From Pigmentiphaga humi (GTDB lineage: Bacteria; Pseudomonadota; Gammaproteobacteria; Burkholderiales; Burkholderiaceae_B), in contig NZ_UWPJ01000026.1 of NCBI RefSeq assembly GCF_900606115.1, positions 122,305-186,304 of the forward strand: a stretch of DNA of 64,000 bases, in the 5' to 3' direction. The position numbers were made by a program, and so were the translations under genes. Positions 35,143-50,010 of this stretch are shown one piece after another (the first letter of the stretch is position 1; every line of letters begins with the position of its first letter). Below the pieces are notes generated by a model, which worked only from the letters and a program-made list of their open reading frames with translations, searched no databases and had not been told where the DNA came from.

Positions 35143-36483
35143 CTATCTCAAACTCGCGGAGAGCTTCTCCAGGCACGCATCGACCTGCCGTTCGTCGGAG
35201 GCCTCCACCATGAGCCGCAGCTTGGGCTCGGTACCCGAGGCCCGGATCAGCACCCGGCCACGGCCTTGCAATTCCCGTTCCACGTCCTCCCGCGCGCGCG
35301 CCAAACCGGCGTGGTCATGCCAGTCTACGCCGGGTGTCAGCGGCACGTTCACCAGTTTCTGGGGATACAGCGTCAAGCCATCCATCAGCTCCGCCAGCGG
35401 ACGCCCTTCGCGCTGCACCGCCGCCAGGATCTGCAATGCCGCGACGATGCCGTCCCCTGTGGTGTGGCGGTCCAGGCAGAGCAGGTGGCCGGAGCTTTCG
35501 CCGCCATAGAGCCAGCCCTTCTTCTGCAGCATGGCCAGGACGTAGCGGTCGCCCACCGCGGCGCGCCCAAAGGGGATCTTCATTTCCGCCAGGCGGTGCT
35601 CGAGCGCCAGGTTGGTCATCTGGGTGCCGGCCACGCCGGCCACCGGCCCGTGGCGCAGGCGGTCCGCCACGATGACGTAGAGCAGCTCGTCGCCGTTGTA
35701 GCGATGGCCCGAGCGGTCCACCATCAGCAAACGGTCGGCGTCGCCGTCCAGCGCGATGCCGACGTCGGCGCCCTGCTCCGAAACGGCCTGCGCCAAGGCA
35801 TCCATGTGCGTGGCGCCCACGCCTTCATTGATGTTCAGCCCGTTCGGCGTGCAGCCTATGCAACTGACCACCGCACCCAGTTCCCTGAACACATCGGGGG
35901 CGATGTGATATCCCGCGCCATGCGCCGCATCGACCACGACCTTGAGCCCGGACAGATCCAGGTCGTTGGGGAACCCGCTCTTGCAGAACTCGATGTAGCG
36001 GCCGGCGGCATCGTTCAGGCGGCGGGCCCGGCCGAGTTTCTCGGACGCCACGCATCCCACCGGCTCGTCCAGCGCCGCCTCGATGGCCAGTTCGACCTCG
36101 TCGGGCAGCTTCATGCCGGCGGAGGAGAAGAACTTGATGCCGTTGTCGTAATACGGGTTGTGCGAGGCACTGATCACGATGCCCGCCGACAGGCGCAGCG
36201 CGCGGGTCAGGTAGGCGATGCCCGGCGTGGGAATGGGGCCGGCCAGCAGCACGTCGATGCCGGCGGCAGACAGGCCTGCTTCCAGCGCGGACTCCAGCAT
36301 GTAGCCGGAAATACGGGTGTCCTTGCCGATCAGCACGACCGGACGGCTGCCTTCGTGATGGGTGTCCGTCAGCACCTTGCCAGCGGCGTAGCCCAGCCTG
36401 AGCGCGAATTCCGCGTTGATGACCCTGGCCCCCACTTTGCCTCGAATACCGTCGGTGCCGAAATACTTGCGTTTTCCAACCAT
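35143..36483 (-). CDS. glmM: Phosphoglucosamine mutase
   Basis: 446 residues from ATG 36483 ([18 protein letters not shown]), the canonical GlmM start. The phosphoserine loop [19 protein letters not shown] (Ser near residue 103), the metal loop [14 protein letters not shown] (about 242) and sugar loop GGESSGHLL (about 328) are intact. [14 protein letters not shown] binds the phosphate. It converts glucosamine-6-P to glucosamine-1-P for UDP-GlcNAc synthesis. It follows folP in the usual ftsH-folP-glmM order. Confidence 0.97.
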   Translation of the reverse strand: MVGKRKYFGTDGIRGKVGARVINAEFALRLGYAAGKVLTDTHHEGSRPVVLIGKDTRISGYMLESALEAGLSAAGIDVLLAGPIPTPGIAYLTRALRLSAGIVISASHNPYYDNGIKFFSSAGMKLPDEVELAIEAALDEPVGCVASEKLGRARRLNDAAGRYIEFCKSGFPNDLDLSGLKVVVDAAHGAGYHIAPDVFRELGAVVSCIGCTPNGLNINEGVGATHMDALAQAVSEQGADVGIALDGDADRLLMVDRSGHRYNGDELLYVIVADRLRHGPVAGVAGTQMTNLALEHRLAEMKIPFGRAAVGDRYVLAMLQKKGWLYGGESSGHLLCLDRHTTGDGIVAALQILAAVQREGRPLAELMDGLTLYPQKLVNVPLTPGVDWHDHAGLARAREDVERELQGRGRVLIRASGTEPKLRLMVEASDERQVDACLEKLSASLR

Positions 36484-36553
36484 TGCCGGTTGCCCTCTTT
36501 GTTGTTGTTTCTTTTTCGGCCGTCTTGCCGCGTTCCCCGCGCTCCGGGCGGCG

Positions 36554-37387
36554 TCAATCGCTCCAGGACTCGACGGCGCGCCAGACCTTGAGCGCGTCCA
36601 CCGTGGCGGCCACGTCATGGACCCTGACGATGGCCGCGCCCCGCGCGACCGCGGCCAGTGCCCCTGCGATACTGCCGCTGACGCGGTCGTCCACCGGCTT
36701 GCCGGTGACGGCGCCTATCATGGTTTTGCGCGACACGCCGACCAGCAGCGGGTAGCCCAGCGCCCCCACCTCGGGCAGGCGGCGCATCAATTCGTAGTTG
36801 TGAGGCGCGGTCTTGCCGAAACCGAAGCCCGGGTCCAGGCAGATGCGTTCGCGCGCGATGCCGGCCGCCAGCAGCCGCTGCGCCTGCGCATCCAGGAAGG
36901 CCGACACTTCGCCCGCGACGTCTCGGTAGACCGGCGCCTGCTGCATGGTGCGCGGCTCGCCCTGCATGTGCATCAGGCACAGGCCGCTGGTTCCCCGCGC
37001 CACCGCCTCGATCGCGCCCGGCTGCCTGAAGCCGTAGATGTCGTTGATCATGTCGGCGCCGGCGTCCAGCACCGCGCGCATCACGGCAGGCTTGAAGGTA
37101 TCGATGGACAGCGGCACCCCGCAGCCGCGCAGCGCCTCGATCAGCGGCAGCAGCCGCGCGAGCTCTTCGTCCAGCGGCACCGGCGCAGCCCCCGGCCGCG
37201 TCGATTCGCCGCCGATGTCCAGCATGTCGGCGCCCTCGTCGATCAATTGGCGGGCGTGCGCAACCGCGGCGTCGAACGCAAGATTCCTGCCGCCATCGGA
37301 AAAGGAATCGGGCGTGACGTTGAGGATGCCCATGACCAAGGGCCGAGACAAATCCAGATTAAAACGACCGCAACGCAATTCGGACAT
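36554..37387 (-). CDS. folP: Dihydropteroate synthase
   Basis: 277 residues. [17 protein letters not shown] (about residue 17) and [14 protein letters not shown] (about 55) are the two DHPS signatures, and [16 protein letters not shown] and [13 protein letters not shown] complete the TIM barrel. It joins p-aminobenzoate to the pterin diphosphate, the sulfonamide-sensitive step of folate synthesis. A strong minus-strand terminator stands between ftsH and this gene, so folP-glmM may depend partly on read-through or a local promoter. Confidence 0.96.
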   Translation of the reverse strand: MSELRCGRFNLDLSRPLVMGILNVTPDSFSDGGRNLAFDAAVAHARQLIDEGADMLDIGGESTRPGAAPVPLDEELARLLPLIEALRGCGVPLSIDTFKPAVMRAVLDAGADMINDIYGFRQPGAIEAVARGTSGLCLMHMQGEPRTMQQAPVYRDVAGEVSAFLDAQAQRLLAAGIARERICLDPGFGFGKTAPHNYELMRRLPEVGALGYPLLVGVSRKTMIGAVTGKPVDDRVSGSIAGALAAVARGAAIVRVHDVAATVDALKVWRAVESWSD

Positions 37388-37409
37388 GCAGAACTCGGTG
37401 GAGCGCTGG

Positions 37410-37452
37410 AAAAAACACAGCCTATTGGCGGAAGATTTCCGTCAATAGGCTG
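37410..37452 (-). terminator. Rho-independent terminator between ftsH and folP
   Basis: A 16-bp stem (37437-37452 with 37418-37433, one G-U pair) has a 3-base loop and outer arms AGCCTATTG/CAATAGGCT. It is followed on the minus strand by TGTTTTTTCC. It lies 24 bases after the ftsH stop. Confidence 0.85.
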
Positions 37453-37475
37453 GCATGGTCAATCGCTGAGCGAAC

Positions 37476-39362
<1,887 letters not shown>

Positions 39363-39440
39363 GGCCGATCTCCTACTTGATTGCCGATCGGTCGACCTGC
39401 CGGAAAAATCCGGCCCGATCGGACACTATGTCCGATTCTA

Positions 39441-40091
39441 CTATTGTCCGCCGCCGGGATTCTTCAGCCCGACGCCTACCAGGAAGGTTTCCGAAGATTT
39501 ATCCCGGGAGGCCTTGGGCTTGCGCTCCACCACCCGGCGAAACGTCTGCTTGAAACTCTGTACGATCTGGGAAAACCCGCTGCCGTGGAAAGCCTTCACG
39601 ATCAGCGCCCCGTCCGGCTTCAGATGGGCCTGCGAAAACTCCCGCGCCAGGTCGCATACGTGCTGGATCCGGGCGGAATCTGCACTCCCGACGCCGGATA
39701 GATTGGGGGCCATATCGGAAATCACAAGGTCTACCGGCTGATTTCCCAGCAAGGACTCCAGTTGCAGCAGCACTTCCTCTTCGCGGAAGTCGCCCTGGAT
39801 GAATTCCACCCCGGCGACGGGCTCCATGGGCAGCAGGTCGAGGGCGATGATGCGGCCTCGTATCACGCCCTGCGCGCCCGCCAGCCGCTCGCGCGCCACC
39901 TGCGACCAGCTGCCGGGCGCAGACCCGAGGTCGATCACCACGTCGCCCGGCTTGAGCAGCTTTTCGGTCTCCAGGATCTCGGTCAGCTTGAAAGCGGCCC
40001 GGGCCCGGTAGCCCTTTTGTTGCGCGAGCTTCACATAGGGGTCGTTGATGTGCTGGTGCAACCAGTTCTTCGAAAACTTGTTCTTGGCCAT
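39441..40091 (-). CDS. rlmE: 23S rRNA 2'-O-ribose methyltransferase
   Basis: 216 residues from ATG 40091 ([20 protein letters not shown]). SAM-binding motif [15 protein letters not shown] (about residue 52), catalytic Asp in [14 protein letters not shown] (about 124) and Lys in [10 protein letters not shown] (about 164). RlmE methylates U2552 in the A loop of 23S rRNA. Located directly upstream of ftsH, as in most proteobacteria, and divergent from yhbY. Confidence 0.95.
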   Translation of the reverse strand: MAKNKFSKNWLHQHINDPYVKLAQQKGYRARAAFKLTEILETEKLLKPGDVVIDLGSAPGSWSQVARERLAGAQGVIRGRIIALDLLPMEPVAGVEFIQGDFREEEVLLQLESLLGNQPVDLVISDMAPNLSGVGSADSARIQHVCDLAREFSQAHLKPDGALIVKAFHGSGFSQIVQSFKQTFRRVVERKPKASRDKSSETFLVGVGLKNPGGGQ

Positions 40092-40137
40092 ATTTTCCCG
40101 GGTTTTCCCGAGGTCATTCCATGAATAAACAATAAAA

Positions 40138-40256
40138 AATGCCACCGGCCGCCCCGGGGCACTGCGCCGCCCCCTCGGGGGGATTGCCGCGTGGCGGCTG
40201 GGACCCGCCATACTGGACGCGCGAAGCGCGCGGGGGGCGGAACGCCCTCGCGTCCG
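40138..40256. repeat. Dispersed GC-rich palindromic repeat, copy 3 (rlmE-yhbY gap)
   Basis: CCCCCTCGGGGGGATTGCCGCG and GCGCGAAGCGCGCGGGGGG match the second half of the copy at 16868. It lies in the shared upstream region of two divergent genes. Confidence 0.6.
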
Positions 40257-40270
40257 GCCTCGGGCTCCCG

Positions 40271-40276
40271 TACAAT
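40271..40276 (+). promoter_or_regulatory. -10 box right before yhbY (possible leaderless start)
   Basis: TACAAT ends six bases before the yhbY ATG, so transcription would begin at or next to the start codon. No Shine-Dalgarno sequence is present. Confidence 0.4.
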
Positions 40277-40282
40277 CGCGAC

Positions 40283-40954
40283 ATGCCAGTCCTTGACATC
40301 AATACCCAACTGCGCAGCGCCCTTCGGGCCGCTGCCCACCCGCTCAAGCCCGTCGTCCTCATCGGCGACAAAGGCCTCAGTGACGCGGTGCTGCAGGAAA
40401 TCGACCGCAACCTTTCCGCCCACGGCCTGATCAAGGTCCGTGCCGGCGGCGAAGACCGCGCCGCGCGCGACGAACTGCTCTACCAGATCTGCGACGCCGT
40501 GGGCTGCGCGCCCGTCCACCACCTGGGCAAGATCTTCATCCTGTTCCGCCCCACCGAACGCGATCCGGACGCCACGGCAGTGCTCGGTGGCCGCAAGATC
40601 AAATCCGACGTCGCCACGCTCGGCACCGGCGCCCGCAAATCCGGCGAGGCCCACCTGCCCAAGAAGCTGGCCGTGGTCGGCAAGCCCGCCTCGGAAGCGC
40701 GCGCCCCGCGCGGCGAGCGTCCGGCCCGCCCCGAGCGCGAAACCGGCCTGACCGCCCGCGAACGCTATCTCGGCACCGACAAGCGCCAGCGCCCGTCCAC
40801 GCACGAAGAAACCGGATCGCGCCGAGGCGCCGCCCGCACCACCCCGCCGCGCCGTCCCAGCGGCCTGAGCTCCACGCTCGGCGCCGCCAAGAAGACCTCC
40901 GCCCGCCGCACCGGCAGCTCCCTTTCCTTGCGCGCCGGCGCAAGGAAGAAGTAA
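40283..40954 (+). CDS. yhbY: CRM-domain RNA-binding protein YhbY with basic tail
   Basis: 223 residues from ATG 40283. The first 95 residues are the CRM/KH-like domain: [20 protein letters not shown], the GxxG-type loop and [13 protein letters not shown]. It associates with pre-50S ribosome particles. E. coli YhbY has only about 97 residues; here a disordered, Arg/Lys/Ser-rich tail of about 125 residues follows, as in many Burkholderiales. Divergent from rlmE, itself a 50S factor. A TACAAT box just before the ATG suggests a leaderless transcript. Confidence 0.9.
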   Translation: MPVLDINTQLRSALRAAAHPLKPVVLIGDKGLSDAVLQEIDRNLSAHGLIKVRAGGEDRAARDELLYQICDAVGCAPVHHLGKIFILFRPTERDPDATAVLGGRKIKSDVATLGTGARKSGEAHLPKKLAVVGKPASEARAPRGERPARPERETGLTARERYLGTDKRQRPSTHEETGSRRGAARTTPPRRPSGLSSTLGAAKKTSARRTGSSLSLRAGARKK

Positions 40955-41020
40955 CCCCCTACGCGCTTACGCGCGCCCCCCAGGGGGCGGAACTGGCGGA
41001 CCGGCGGAGCCGGATCCGCT
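40953..41020. repeat. Dispersed GC-rich palindromic repeat, copy 4 (inverted)
   Basis: Starts at the yhbY stop with CCCCCTACGCGCTTACGCGC, then CCCCCCAGGGGG, and ends in the inverted core GGACCGGCGGAGCCGGATCC (40998-41017). It faces copy 5 as an inverted pair. Confidence 0.7.
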
Positions 41021-41087
41021 GTTCCCGTTGTCAACATTCGCCTGCGTGAGGCCAGGTTTACCTGACCCAAGACGACCTTCCCAGACC

Positions 41088-41163
41088 CAGGAGGCGGTGG
41101 ATCCGGCTTTGCCGGTCCGCTCGCCTCGCCCGCTCGGGGGGCGCGCGTAAGGGCGTAGGGGGT
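41088..41163. repeat. Dispersed GC-rich palindromic repeat, copy 5 (next to greA stop)
   Basis: Core GATCCGGCTTTGCCGGTC (41100-41117), then CGCTCGGGGGGCGCGCGTAA and GGCGTAGGGGG up to the greA stop. With copy 4 it could form a long hairpin between convergent yhbY and greA. Confidence 0.7.
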
Positions 41164-41640
41164 CTAAATGTACTTCACATCCAGGACTTCGTATTCGCGG
41201 ATGCCGGAGGGGGCTTGCACTTCGGCGACGTCGCCGGCGGATTTGCCGATCAGGGCGCGGGCGATGGGGCTGGAGACGGAGATCATGTTGGCGCGGATGT
41301 CCGCTTCGTCGTCGCCTACCACCTGGTAGGTGACTTTTTCGCTGGATTCTAGGTCTTCCAGGTCGACGGTGGCGCCGAAGACGATGCGGCCGCCGGCGTC
41401 GAGTTCGGCCGGGTTGATGATCTGGGCATTGGACAGCTTGGCCTCCAGTTCCTGGATGCGGCCTTCGATGAAACCCTGTTTTTCCTTGGCGGCGTCGTAT
41501 TCGGCGTTTTCGGACAGGTCGCCCTGGGCGCGCGCGTCGGCGATCGCGGTGATCACGGCGGGACGCTCTACCGTTTTCAGGCGATGCAGTTCCTGTTTCA
41601 GGCGCTCGGCACCGCGCGAGGTCAGCGGAATGGCAGCCAT
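41164..41640 (-). CDS. greA: Transcription elongation factor GreA
   Basis: 158 residues from ATG 41640 with AAGGAAG six bases upstream. The N-terminal coiled coil carries the acidic tip ITAIADARAQGDLSENAEYD (Asp/Glu pair for RNA polymerase transcript cleavage), and the C-terminal FKBP-like domain begins near GGRIVFGATVDLEDLE. GreA rescues backtracked polymerase. Upstream lie a promoter and an early terminator, so much of the transcription may end in the leader. carAB, usually next to greA, is 2.7 kb away. Confidence 0.96.
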   Translation of the reverse strand: MAAIPLTSRGAERLKQELHRLKTVERPAVITAIADARAQGDLSENAEYDAAKEKQGFIEGRIQELEAKLSNAQIINPAELDAGGRIVFGATVDLEDLESSEKVTYQVVGDDEADIRANMISVSSPIARALIGKSAGDVAEVQAPSGIREYEVLDVKYI

Positions 41641-41730
41641 GTGTACTTCCTTTCTACGTCTGTTGGGATCCGCCTCCGAAGGAGGGAGCCGGCACGGCCG
41701 GCCCCAGGCGCGGCAAGGCGCAGGATGGCG

Positions 41731-41768
41731 GAAGAAAAATAAAACCCCGGCTCGATCAGGAACCGGGG
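41731..41768 (-). terminator. Early terminator in the greA leader
   Basis: On the minus strand CCCCGG (41768-41763), an 11-12 base loop and CCGGGG (41750-41745) are followed by TTTTATTTTTC. The greA ATG is 91 bases beyond. Together with the promoter at 41781-41809 it would yield a short RNA of roughly 40-45 bases. Confidence 0.7.
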
Positions 41769-41780
41769 CGATCAGGTTAG

Positions 41781-41809
41781 ATTGTCCGCAAACTTCGGGG
41801 TACGTGCAA
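41781..41809 (-). promoter_or_regulatory. Candidate greA promoter
   Basis: On the minus strand TTGCAC (41809-41804), 17 bases, GACAAT (41786-41781). Both hexamers match sigma-70 at four or more positions, with optimal spacing. Transcription would begin near 41774. Confidence 0.6.
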
Positions 41810-41968
41810 GCGTCCAGCGGCAACTTTACGGTTGAAAACACTGAGGGTTACCCCTAGGAAGCGGCACCCCGCCCAGATGAGAGGCGGCATTTGGATATGT
41901 CGAAAATGCCGTTGGGATACCGCGGACGCTTACCTAGAATCGATCGCACCGCAAGCCAAGGAGATCCC

Positions 41969-42913
41969 ATGAGCGCCGTTCCCGCCCTCCGTCCGTCCAC
42001 CATCGACGTCCTGCCCCAGTCGGCCCACATCGGCGCTGAAATACGCGGCGCGGACCTGAGCCGGCCGCTCGCGCCGGAACAGGTCGCGGACATACGCAGC
42101 GCGCTGCTGCAATGGAAAGTACTGTTCTTCCGCGACCAGCCTCTGTCTCACGCCCAGCACGTCGCGCTGGCCAGGCAATTCGGCGAGCCCACCATCGGCC
42201 ATCCCGTGTTCGGCTTCGAGGCCGACTACCCCGAGATCTATCCCGTCTCGCGGAACCGCAAGAAAGCGCGCTACCAGGGCACGGAACTGGTCCGCCCCTG
42301 GTCGGGCTGGCACACGGACGTGACCGCGGCCATCAACCCGCCCTTCGCTTCCATCCTGCGCGGCGTGGTGATTCCGCCCTACAGCGGCGACACCCAGTGG
42401 ACCAACCTGGCGGCGGCCTACCAGGCGCTGTCCGAACCGCTGCGCCGTTTCGTCGATGGACTGCGCGGCCTGCATCGCTACACGGCGCCGCAAGGGTCCG
42501 TCGCCACGGACGACTTCGTCAACAAAATCCAGCGGCGGCCACTGCTGACCGAGCACCCGCTGGTGCGCGTCCACCCGGAAACGGGTGAAAAATCCCTGCT
42601 GATCAGCCCGACCTTCCTGCAGAGCATCGCGGGGCTCGCGCCGCGCGAGAGCCAGGTCTTGCTGGAACTACTGTTCGAGCATGCCATCCGGCCGGAATTC
42701 ACGGTGCGCTTCAAATGGGAACCCGGCAGCATCGCATTCTGGGACAACCGCTCGACCGCCCACCTCGCGCCGCAGGACATCTTCGCGACCGACTTCGACC
42801 GGCAGTTGTTCCGCATTACGCTGGGCGGAGAGGTCCCGGTCGGGCCGGACGGCCGCGCCTCCGTCTCGCTGGAGGGCGACCCGATCACGGCGGCCCGCGC
42901 CTTGCAGGAATGA
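41969..42913 (+). CDS. TauD/TfdA-family Fe(II)/2-oxoglutarate dioxygenase
   Basis: 314 residues from ATG 41969, with AAGGAG five bases upstream. The iron facial triad is HTD in SGWHTDVTAAIN (about residue 112) and His in NRSTAHLAPQD (about 267); the 2-oxoglutarate Arg is probably in FRITLGGE. KVLFFRDQPLSHAQHVALAR matches the taurine dioxygenase group. Such enzymes hydroxylate sulfonates, sulfates or phenoxyacids and release sulfite or an alcohol. No linked transporter is visible, so the substrate is unknown. Transcribed towards the MscS-type gene. Confidence 0.88.
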   Translation: MSAVPALRPSTIDVLPQSAHIGAEIRGADLSRPLAPEQVADIRSALLQWKVLFFRDQPLSHAQHVALARQFGEPTIGHPVFGFEADYPEIYPVSRNRKKARYQGTELVRPWSGWHTDVTAAINPPFASILRGVVIPPYSGDTQWTNLAAAYQALSEPLRRFVDGLRGLHRYTAPQGSVATDDFVNKIQRRPLLTEHPLVRVHPETGEKSLLISPTFLQSIAGLAPRESQVLLELLFEHAIRPEFTVRFKWEPGSIAFWDNRSTAHLAPQDIFATDFDRQLFRITLGGEVPVGPDGRASVSLEGDPITAARALQE

Positions 42914-42976
42914 CCCGCCGGGCGGCTGCCCGGCTGCAGCGGGGAACGGGAGCTCGAGCCGCCGCTCCCCGGCGCG

Positions 42977-44236
42977 TCATTCGCCTTGGCCCTCGCCCGG
43001 CGGGGGCGTGCGGCGCCGGCTGGCCAGGCAGTCCGCGACCCATTTCTGCAACAGCTGGTGCGCCGTCTCGCGGCCGCCCAGGCCGAAGGCCAGCGCGCAC
43101 GCCACCGCGGCGGAGCCGAGGATGAGCCCGAAGGCGAGATTGACGATCTCGTTGGCCAGCCCCATGAAGCGCAGGCCGATGGCCACCGCCAGCGCGATCA
43201 CCGCGTACTTCAGGATGGACGGCAGGCCGCTCTCGCCGACGGAATCGCCCACCACGCGGGCGACGATGCGGCCCATGATCACGCCCACCAGGATGATGAC
43301 GCTGCCGAACACCACGTGGCCGCCCAGCTCGGTTACCTGCGTGAGCATGACCGCCACCGAGTCGAAGGCCAGCAGGCTGGCGGCTTCGACCGCCGCGAAC
43401 AGCATGATCGCGATCAGCGCGATCATCGCCGCCACCGCCGAGGGCCGGGTGGTCGCGCTCAGCCCGCCCAGGCTGCCCAGCGCCTGGTCGAAGCCCAGCG
43501 AAGCCAGCGTATTGGCGATCAGCTGGCGCACCCACTGCGCAATGACGAAGGCGATCGCCAGCAGCAAGGCCGCGGCAATGACGCGGGGGATGGCCTCCAG
43601 CACGGTCTGCAGCACGGCGACCGAAGGCGTGACGATGGACGAGATGCCCAGCGTCTGCAGGGCCGCGATCGAGACGGGAATGATGATCAGCGTGAAAACC
43701 ACGGCGCCGCACACCCGCACCAGCGACATGCACGACGCCGGCGCGGCGGGATCCGAGAGGATGACCGGCTCGGCGGGGGGCGTGCACAGGCCCAGGCGGC
43801 CCAGCAGGCGTTCGACGCGGATGGCCCCCAGCGCGGCTTCGACGATGTTGCGCACGATCCGCGCGAAGATCAGGCCGACGAAGAAGATCAGCGCCGCGCC
43901 GATCACCTGGGGCGCATAGGCGAACACCTGGTGGGTCAGCGCGTTGATCGGCTCCATGGCCTGGGTCAGGCCCAGGGGCTGCATCGCGGCCAGCAGGCCG
44001 ACCAGCCAGATGAGCCAGTAGACCAGCGCGCCCAGCGATGACGTCAGCGCTTCGCCCGAGCGCCCGGCACCGCGCGCGAAAAAGGGAATCGCCCCGACGA
44101 TCCGCACCACGCCCCACCTCAGTGCGCGCGCAATGAAGTACGTGGCGACCAGGATGACAATGGCCAGCAATATCCTGGGCCCCCAACCGACCAGTTGGTC
44201 ACGCATGTAAGCCATCTGCGGCGTGGTCTCGAACAT
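42977..44236 (-). CDS. MscS-type channel-like membrane protein (CmpX-like)
   Basis: 419 residues with about ten predicted membrane helices. Repeated MS_channel-type helix pairs are visible, for example GWGPRILLAIVILVATYFIA, YAPQVIGAALIFFVGLIFAR and GGHVVFGSVIILVGVIMGRI, each with the G/A spacing of MscS TM helices. It lacks the large MscS beta domain, as in CmpX of Pseudomonas, linked to envelope stress. The C-terminus is charged. Expected in the inner membrane. Located between carB and tauD, downstream of the carB terminator. Confidence 0.78.
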   Translation of the reverse strand: MFETTPQMAYMRDQLVGWGPRILLAIVILVATYFIARALRWGVVRIVGAIPFFARGAGRSGEALTSSLGALVYWLIWLVGLLAAMQPLGLTQAMEPINALTHQVFAYAPQVIGAALIFFVGLIFARIVRNIVEAALGAIRVERLLGRLGLCTPPAEPVILSDPAAPASCMSLVRVCGAVVFTLIIIPVSIAALQTLGISSIVTPSVAVLQTVLEAIPRVIAAALLLAIAFVIAQWVRQLIANTLASLGFDQALGSLGGLSATTRPSAVAAMIALIAIMLFAAVEAASLLAFDSVAVMLTQVTELGGHVVFGSVIILVGVIMGRIVARVVGDSVGESGLPSILKYAVIALAVAIGLRFMGLANEIVNLAFGLILGSAAVACALAFGLGGRETAHQLLQKWVADCLASRRRTPPPGEGQGE

Positions 44237-44283
44237 CGGCTTCCCCTCGAAAGATTGGCAATGGGATCCTGCGTCTTCAAGGG

Positions 44284-44326
44284 TAAAACAGCGAACGGCG
44301 CCATGACAACCTTCGTCATGGCGCCG
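44284..44326 (-). terminator. Terminator after carB
   Basis: A perfect 12-bp stem (44296-44307 with 44315-44326), 7-base loop, lies 44 bases after the carB stop. On the minus strand it is followed by TTCGCTGTTTTACC, so the T-run begins a few bases late. Moderate support. Confidence 0.6.
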
Positions 44327-44369
44327 CCCGGGGCAACAACCAGTGGAAAAACGTCCCTGCGTTTGGCGC

Positions 44370-47606
<3,237 letters not shown>

Positions 47607-47614
47607 GACGCGGC

Positions 47615-48766
<1,152 letters not shown>

Positions 48767-49020
48767 GAGAGAATCTCCGAGTCGAGTCCTCCCCCGGATA
48801 CGCCAACGGGTGCCACACGGTGCCGGCCGATGCGGCCGGGCTCGTGCATCCTCGCGCAGAGCGTCCCGCGGCGCCGCAGCGGCGCATGGGAAGACGGAAC
48901 GAAGGGCGAGGAACCGGCCGGAAAAGCTGCGCTTGCAGCAAGACCGCCGCTTGCGGATCGAAAGTAGCGAACGGGGTACGCGCTAGGGAAGGACGTGAAA
49001 TGTGAACGCCAAACCTTACA

Positions 49021-49026
49021 ATTATA
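49021..49026 (-). promoter_or_regulatory. Candidate carAB -10 box
   Basis: TATAAT on the minus strand, perfect match, in the carA-tal divergent gap; the -35 region is poor. It would give a leader of about 245 bases containing GC hairpins (for example CCGGCCG-ATG-CGGCCGG near 48823-48840). Confidence 0.45.
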
Positions 49027-49055
49027 GCTTATAGAACCCGGATTACGGAGGAATC

Positions 49056-50009
49056 GTGTCCAACCAGCTTGAAGCCCTGCGCCAGCACTCAGCCGTCGTC
49101 GCCGACACGGGCGATTTCGAGTCCATGCGGGCCTTCCGTCCCACCGATGCGACGACCAATCCGTCGCTGATCCTGAAGGCGGTGCAGAAGCCCGAATACC
49201 GGCCGTTGCTCGAGCGCGTGGTGCGCGACCATGCCGGCGCCAGCACCGCCGAACGCATGGACCGGCTGCTGATCGCTTTCGGCGCGCAGATACTGGAAAT
49301 CGTGCCCGGCCGCGTCTCGACCGAGGTCGACGCGCGGCTCTCCTTCGATACCCGCGCCACGGTCGAGCGCGCGCGGGCCATCATGGCGCTCTACGCCGCC
49401 GCCGGCGTCGTCCGCGAACGCGTGCTGATCAAGATCGCCTCGACCTGGGAAGGCATACAGGCCGCCCGCGTCCTGCAAAGCGAAGGCATACGTTGCAACA
49501 TGACGCTGCTGTTCTCGCTCGAACAGGCCATCGCCTGCGCCGATGCCGGCGCACAACTGATCTCCCCCTTCGTCGGCCGCATCTACGACTGGTACAAAAA
49601 ACAACAGGGCGCCGCCTGGGACGAAGCCGCGAACGCCGGCCCGGCCGACCCCGGCGTGCAATCGGTACGGCGCATCTACGAGCACTACAAGCGCCACGGC
49701 ATCGACACCGAAATCATGGGCGCGAGCTTCCGCAACGTCGGCCAGGTCCTGGCGCTGGCCGGATGCGACCTGCTGACGATCAGTCCGGAACTGCTCGGGC
49801 AGTTGCAGGCGGCCGAGGGCGACGCGCCGCGCCATCTACAGAAACCGGACGACACCGCCCCCCGGCAGGCACCGCTCGCCGAAGCCGAGTTCCGCTTCCA
49901 GCTCAACGAAAACGCCATGGCGACCGAGAAGCTGGCCGAGGGGATCCGGGCGTTCGTGGCGGATGCGCGCAAGCTGGATGGGTTGCTGGAGGCGCGCGCG
50001 CATCATTGA
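49056..50009 (+). CDS. tal: Transaldolase
   Basis: 317 residues from GTG 49056, with ACGGAGG six bases upstream. [13 protein letters not shown] at residue 29 and the Schiff-base Lys in [15 protein letters not shown] (about 130) are the two transaldolase signatures; [20 protein letters not shown] follows. It transfers dihydroxyacetone units between sedoheptulose-7-P and glyceraldehyde-3-P in the non-oxidative pentose phosphate pathway. Divergent from carA. Its stop lies one base from the end of the convergent transferase gene. Confidence 0.96.
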   Translation: MSNQLEALRQHSAVVADTGDFESMRAFRPTDATTNPSLILKAVQKPEYRPLLERVVRDHAGASTAERMDRLLIAFGAQILEIVPGRVSTEVDARLSFDTRATVERARAIMALYAAAGVVRERVLIKIASTWEGIQAARVLQSEGIRCNMTLLFSLEQAIACADAGAQLISPFVGRIYDWYKKQQGAAWDEAANAGPADPGVQSVRRIYEHYKRHGIDTEIMGASFRNVGQVLALAGCDLLTISPELLGQLQAAEGDAPRHLQKPDDTAPRQAPLAEAEFRFQLNENAMATEKLAEGIRAFVADARKLDGLLEARAHH

Positions 50010-50010
50010 C

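Noticed and set aside
35266..36591. Plus-strand frame opposite glmM
   Set aside because: No motif and composition typical of an antisense shadow; glmM is unambiguous.
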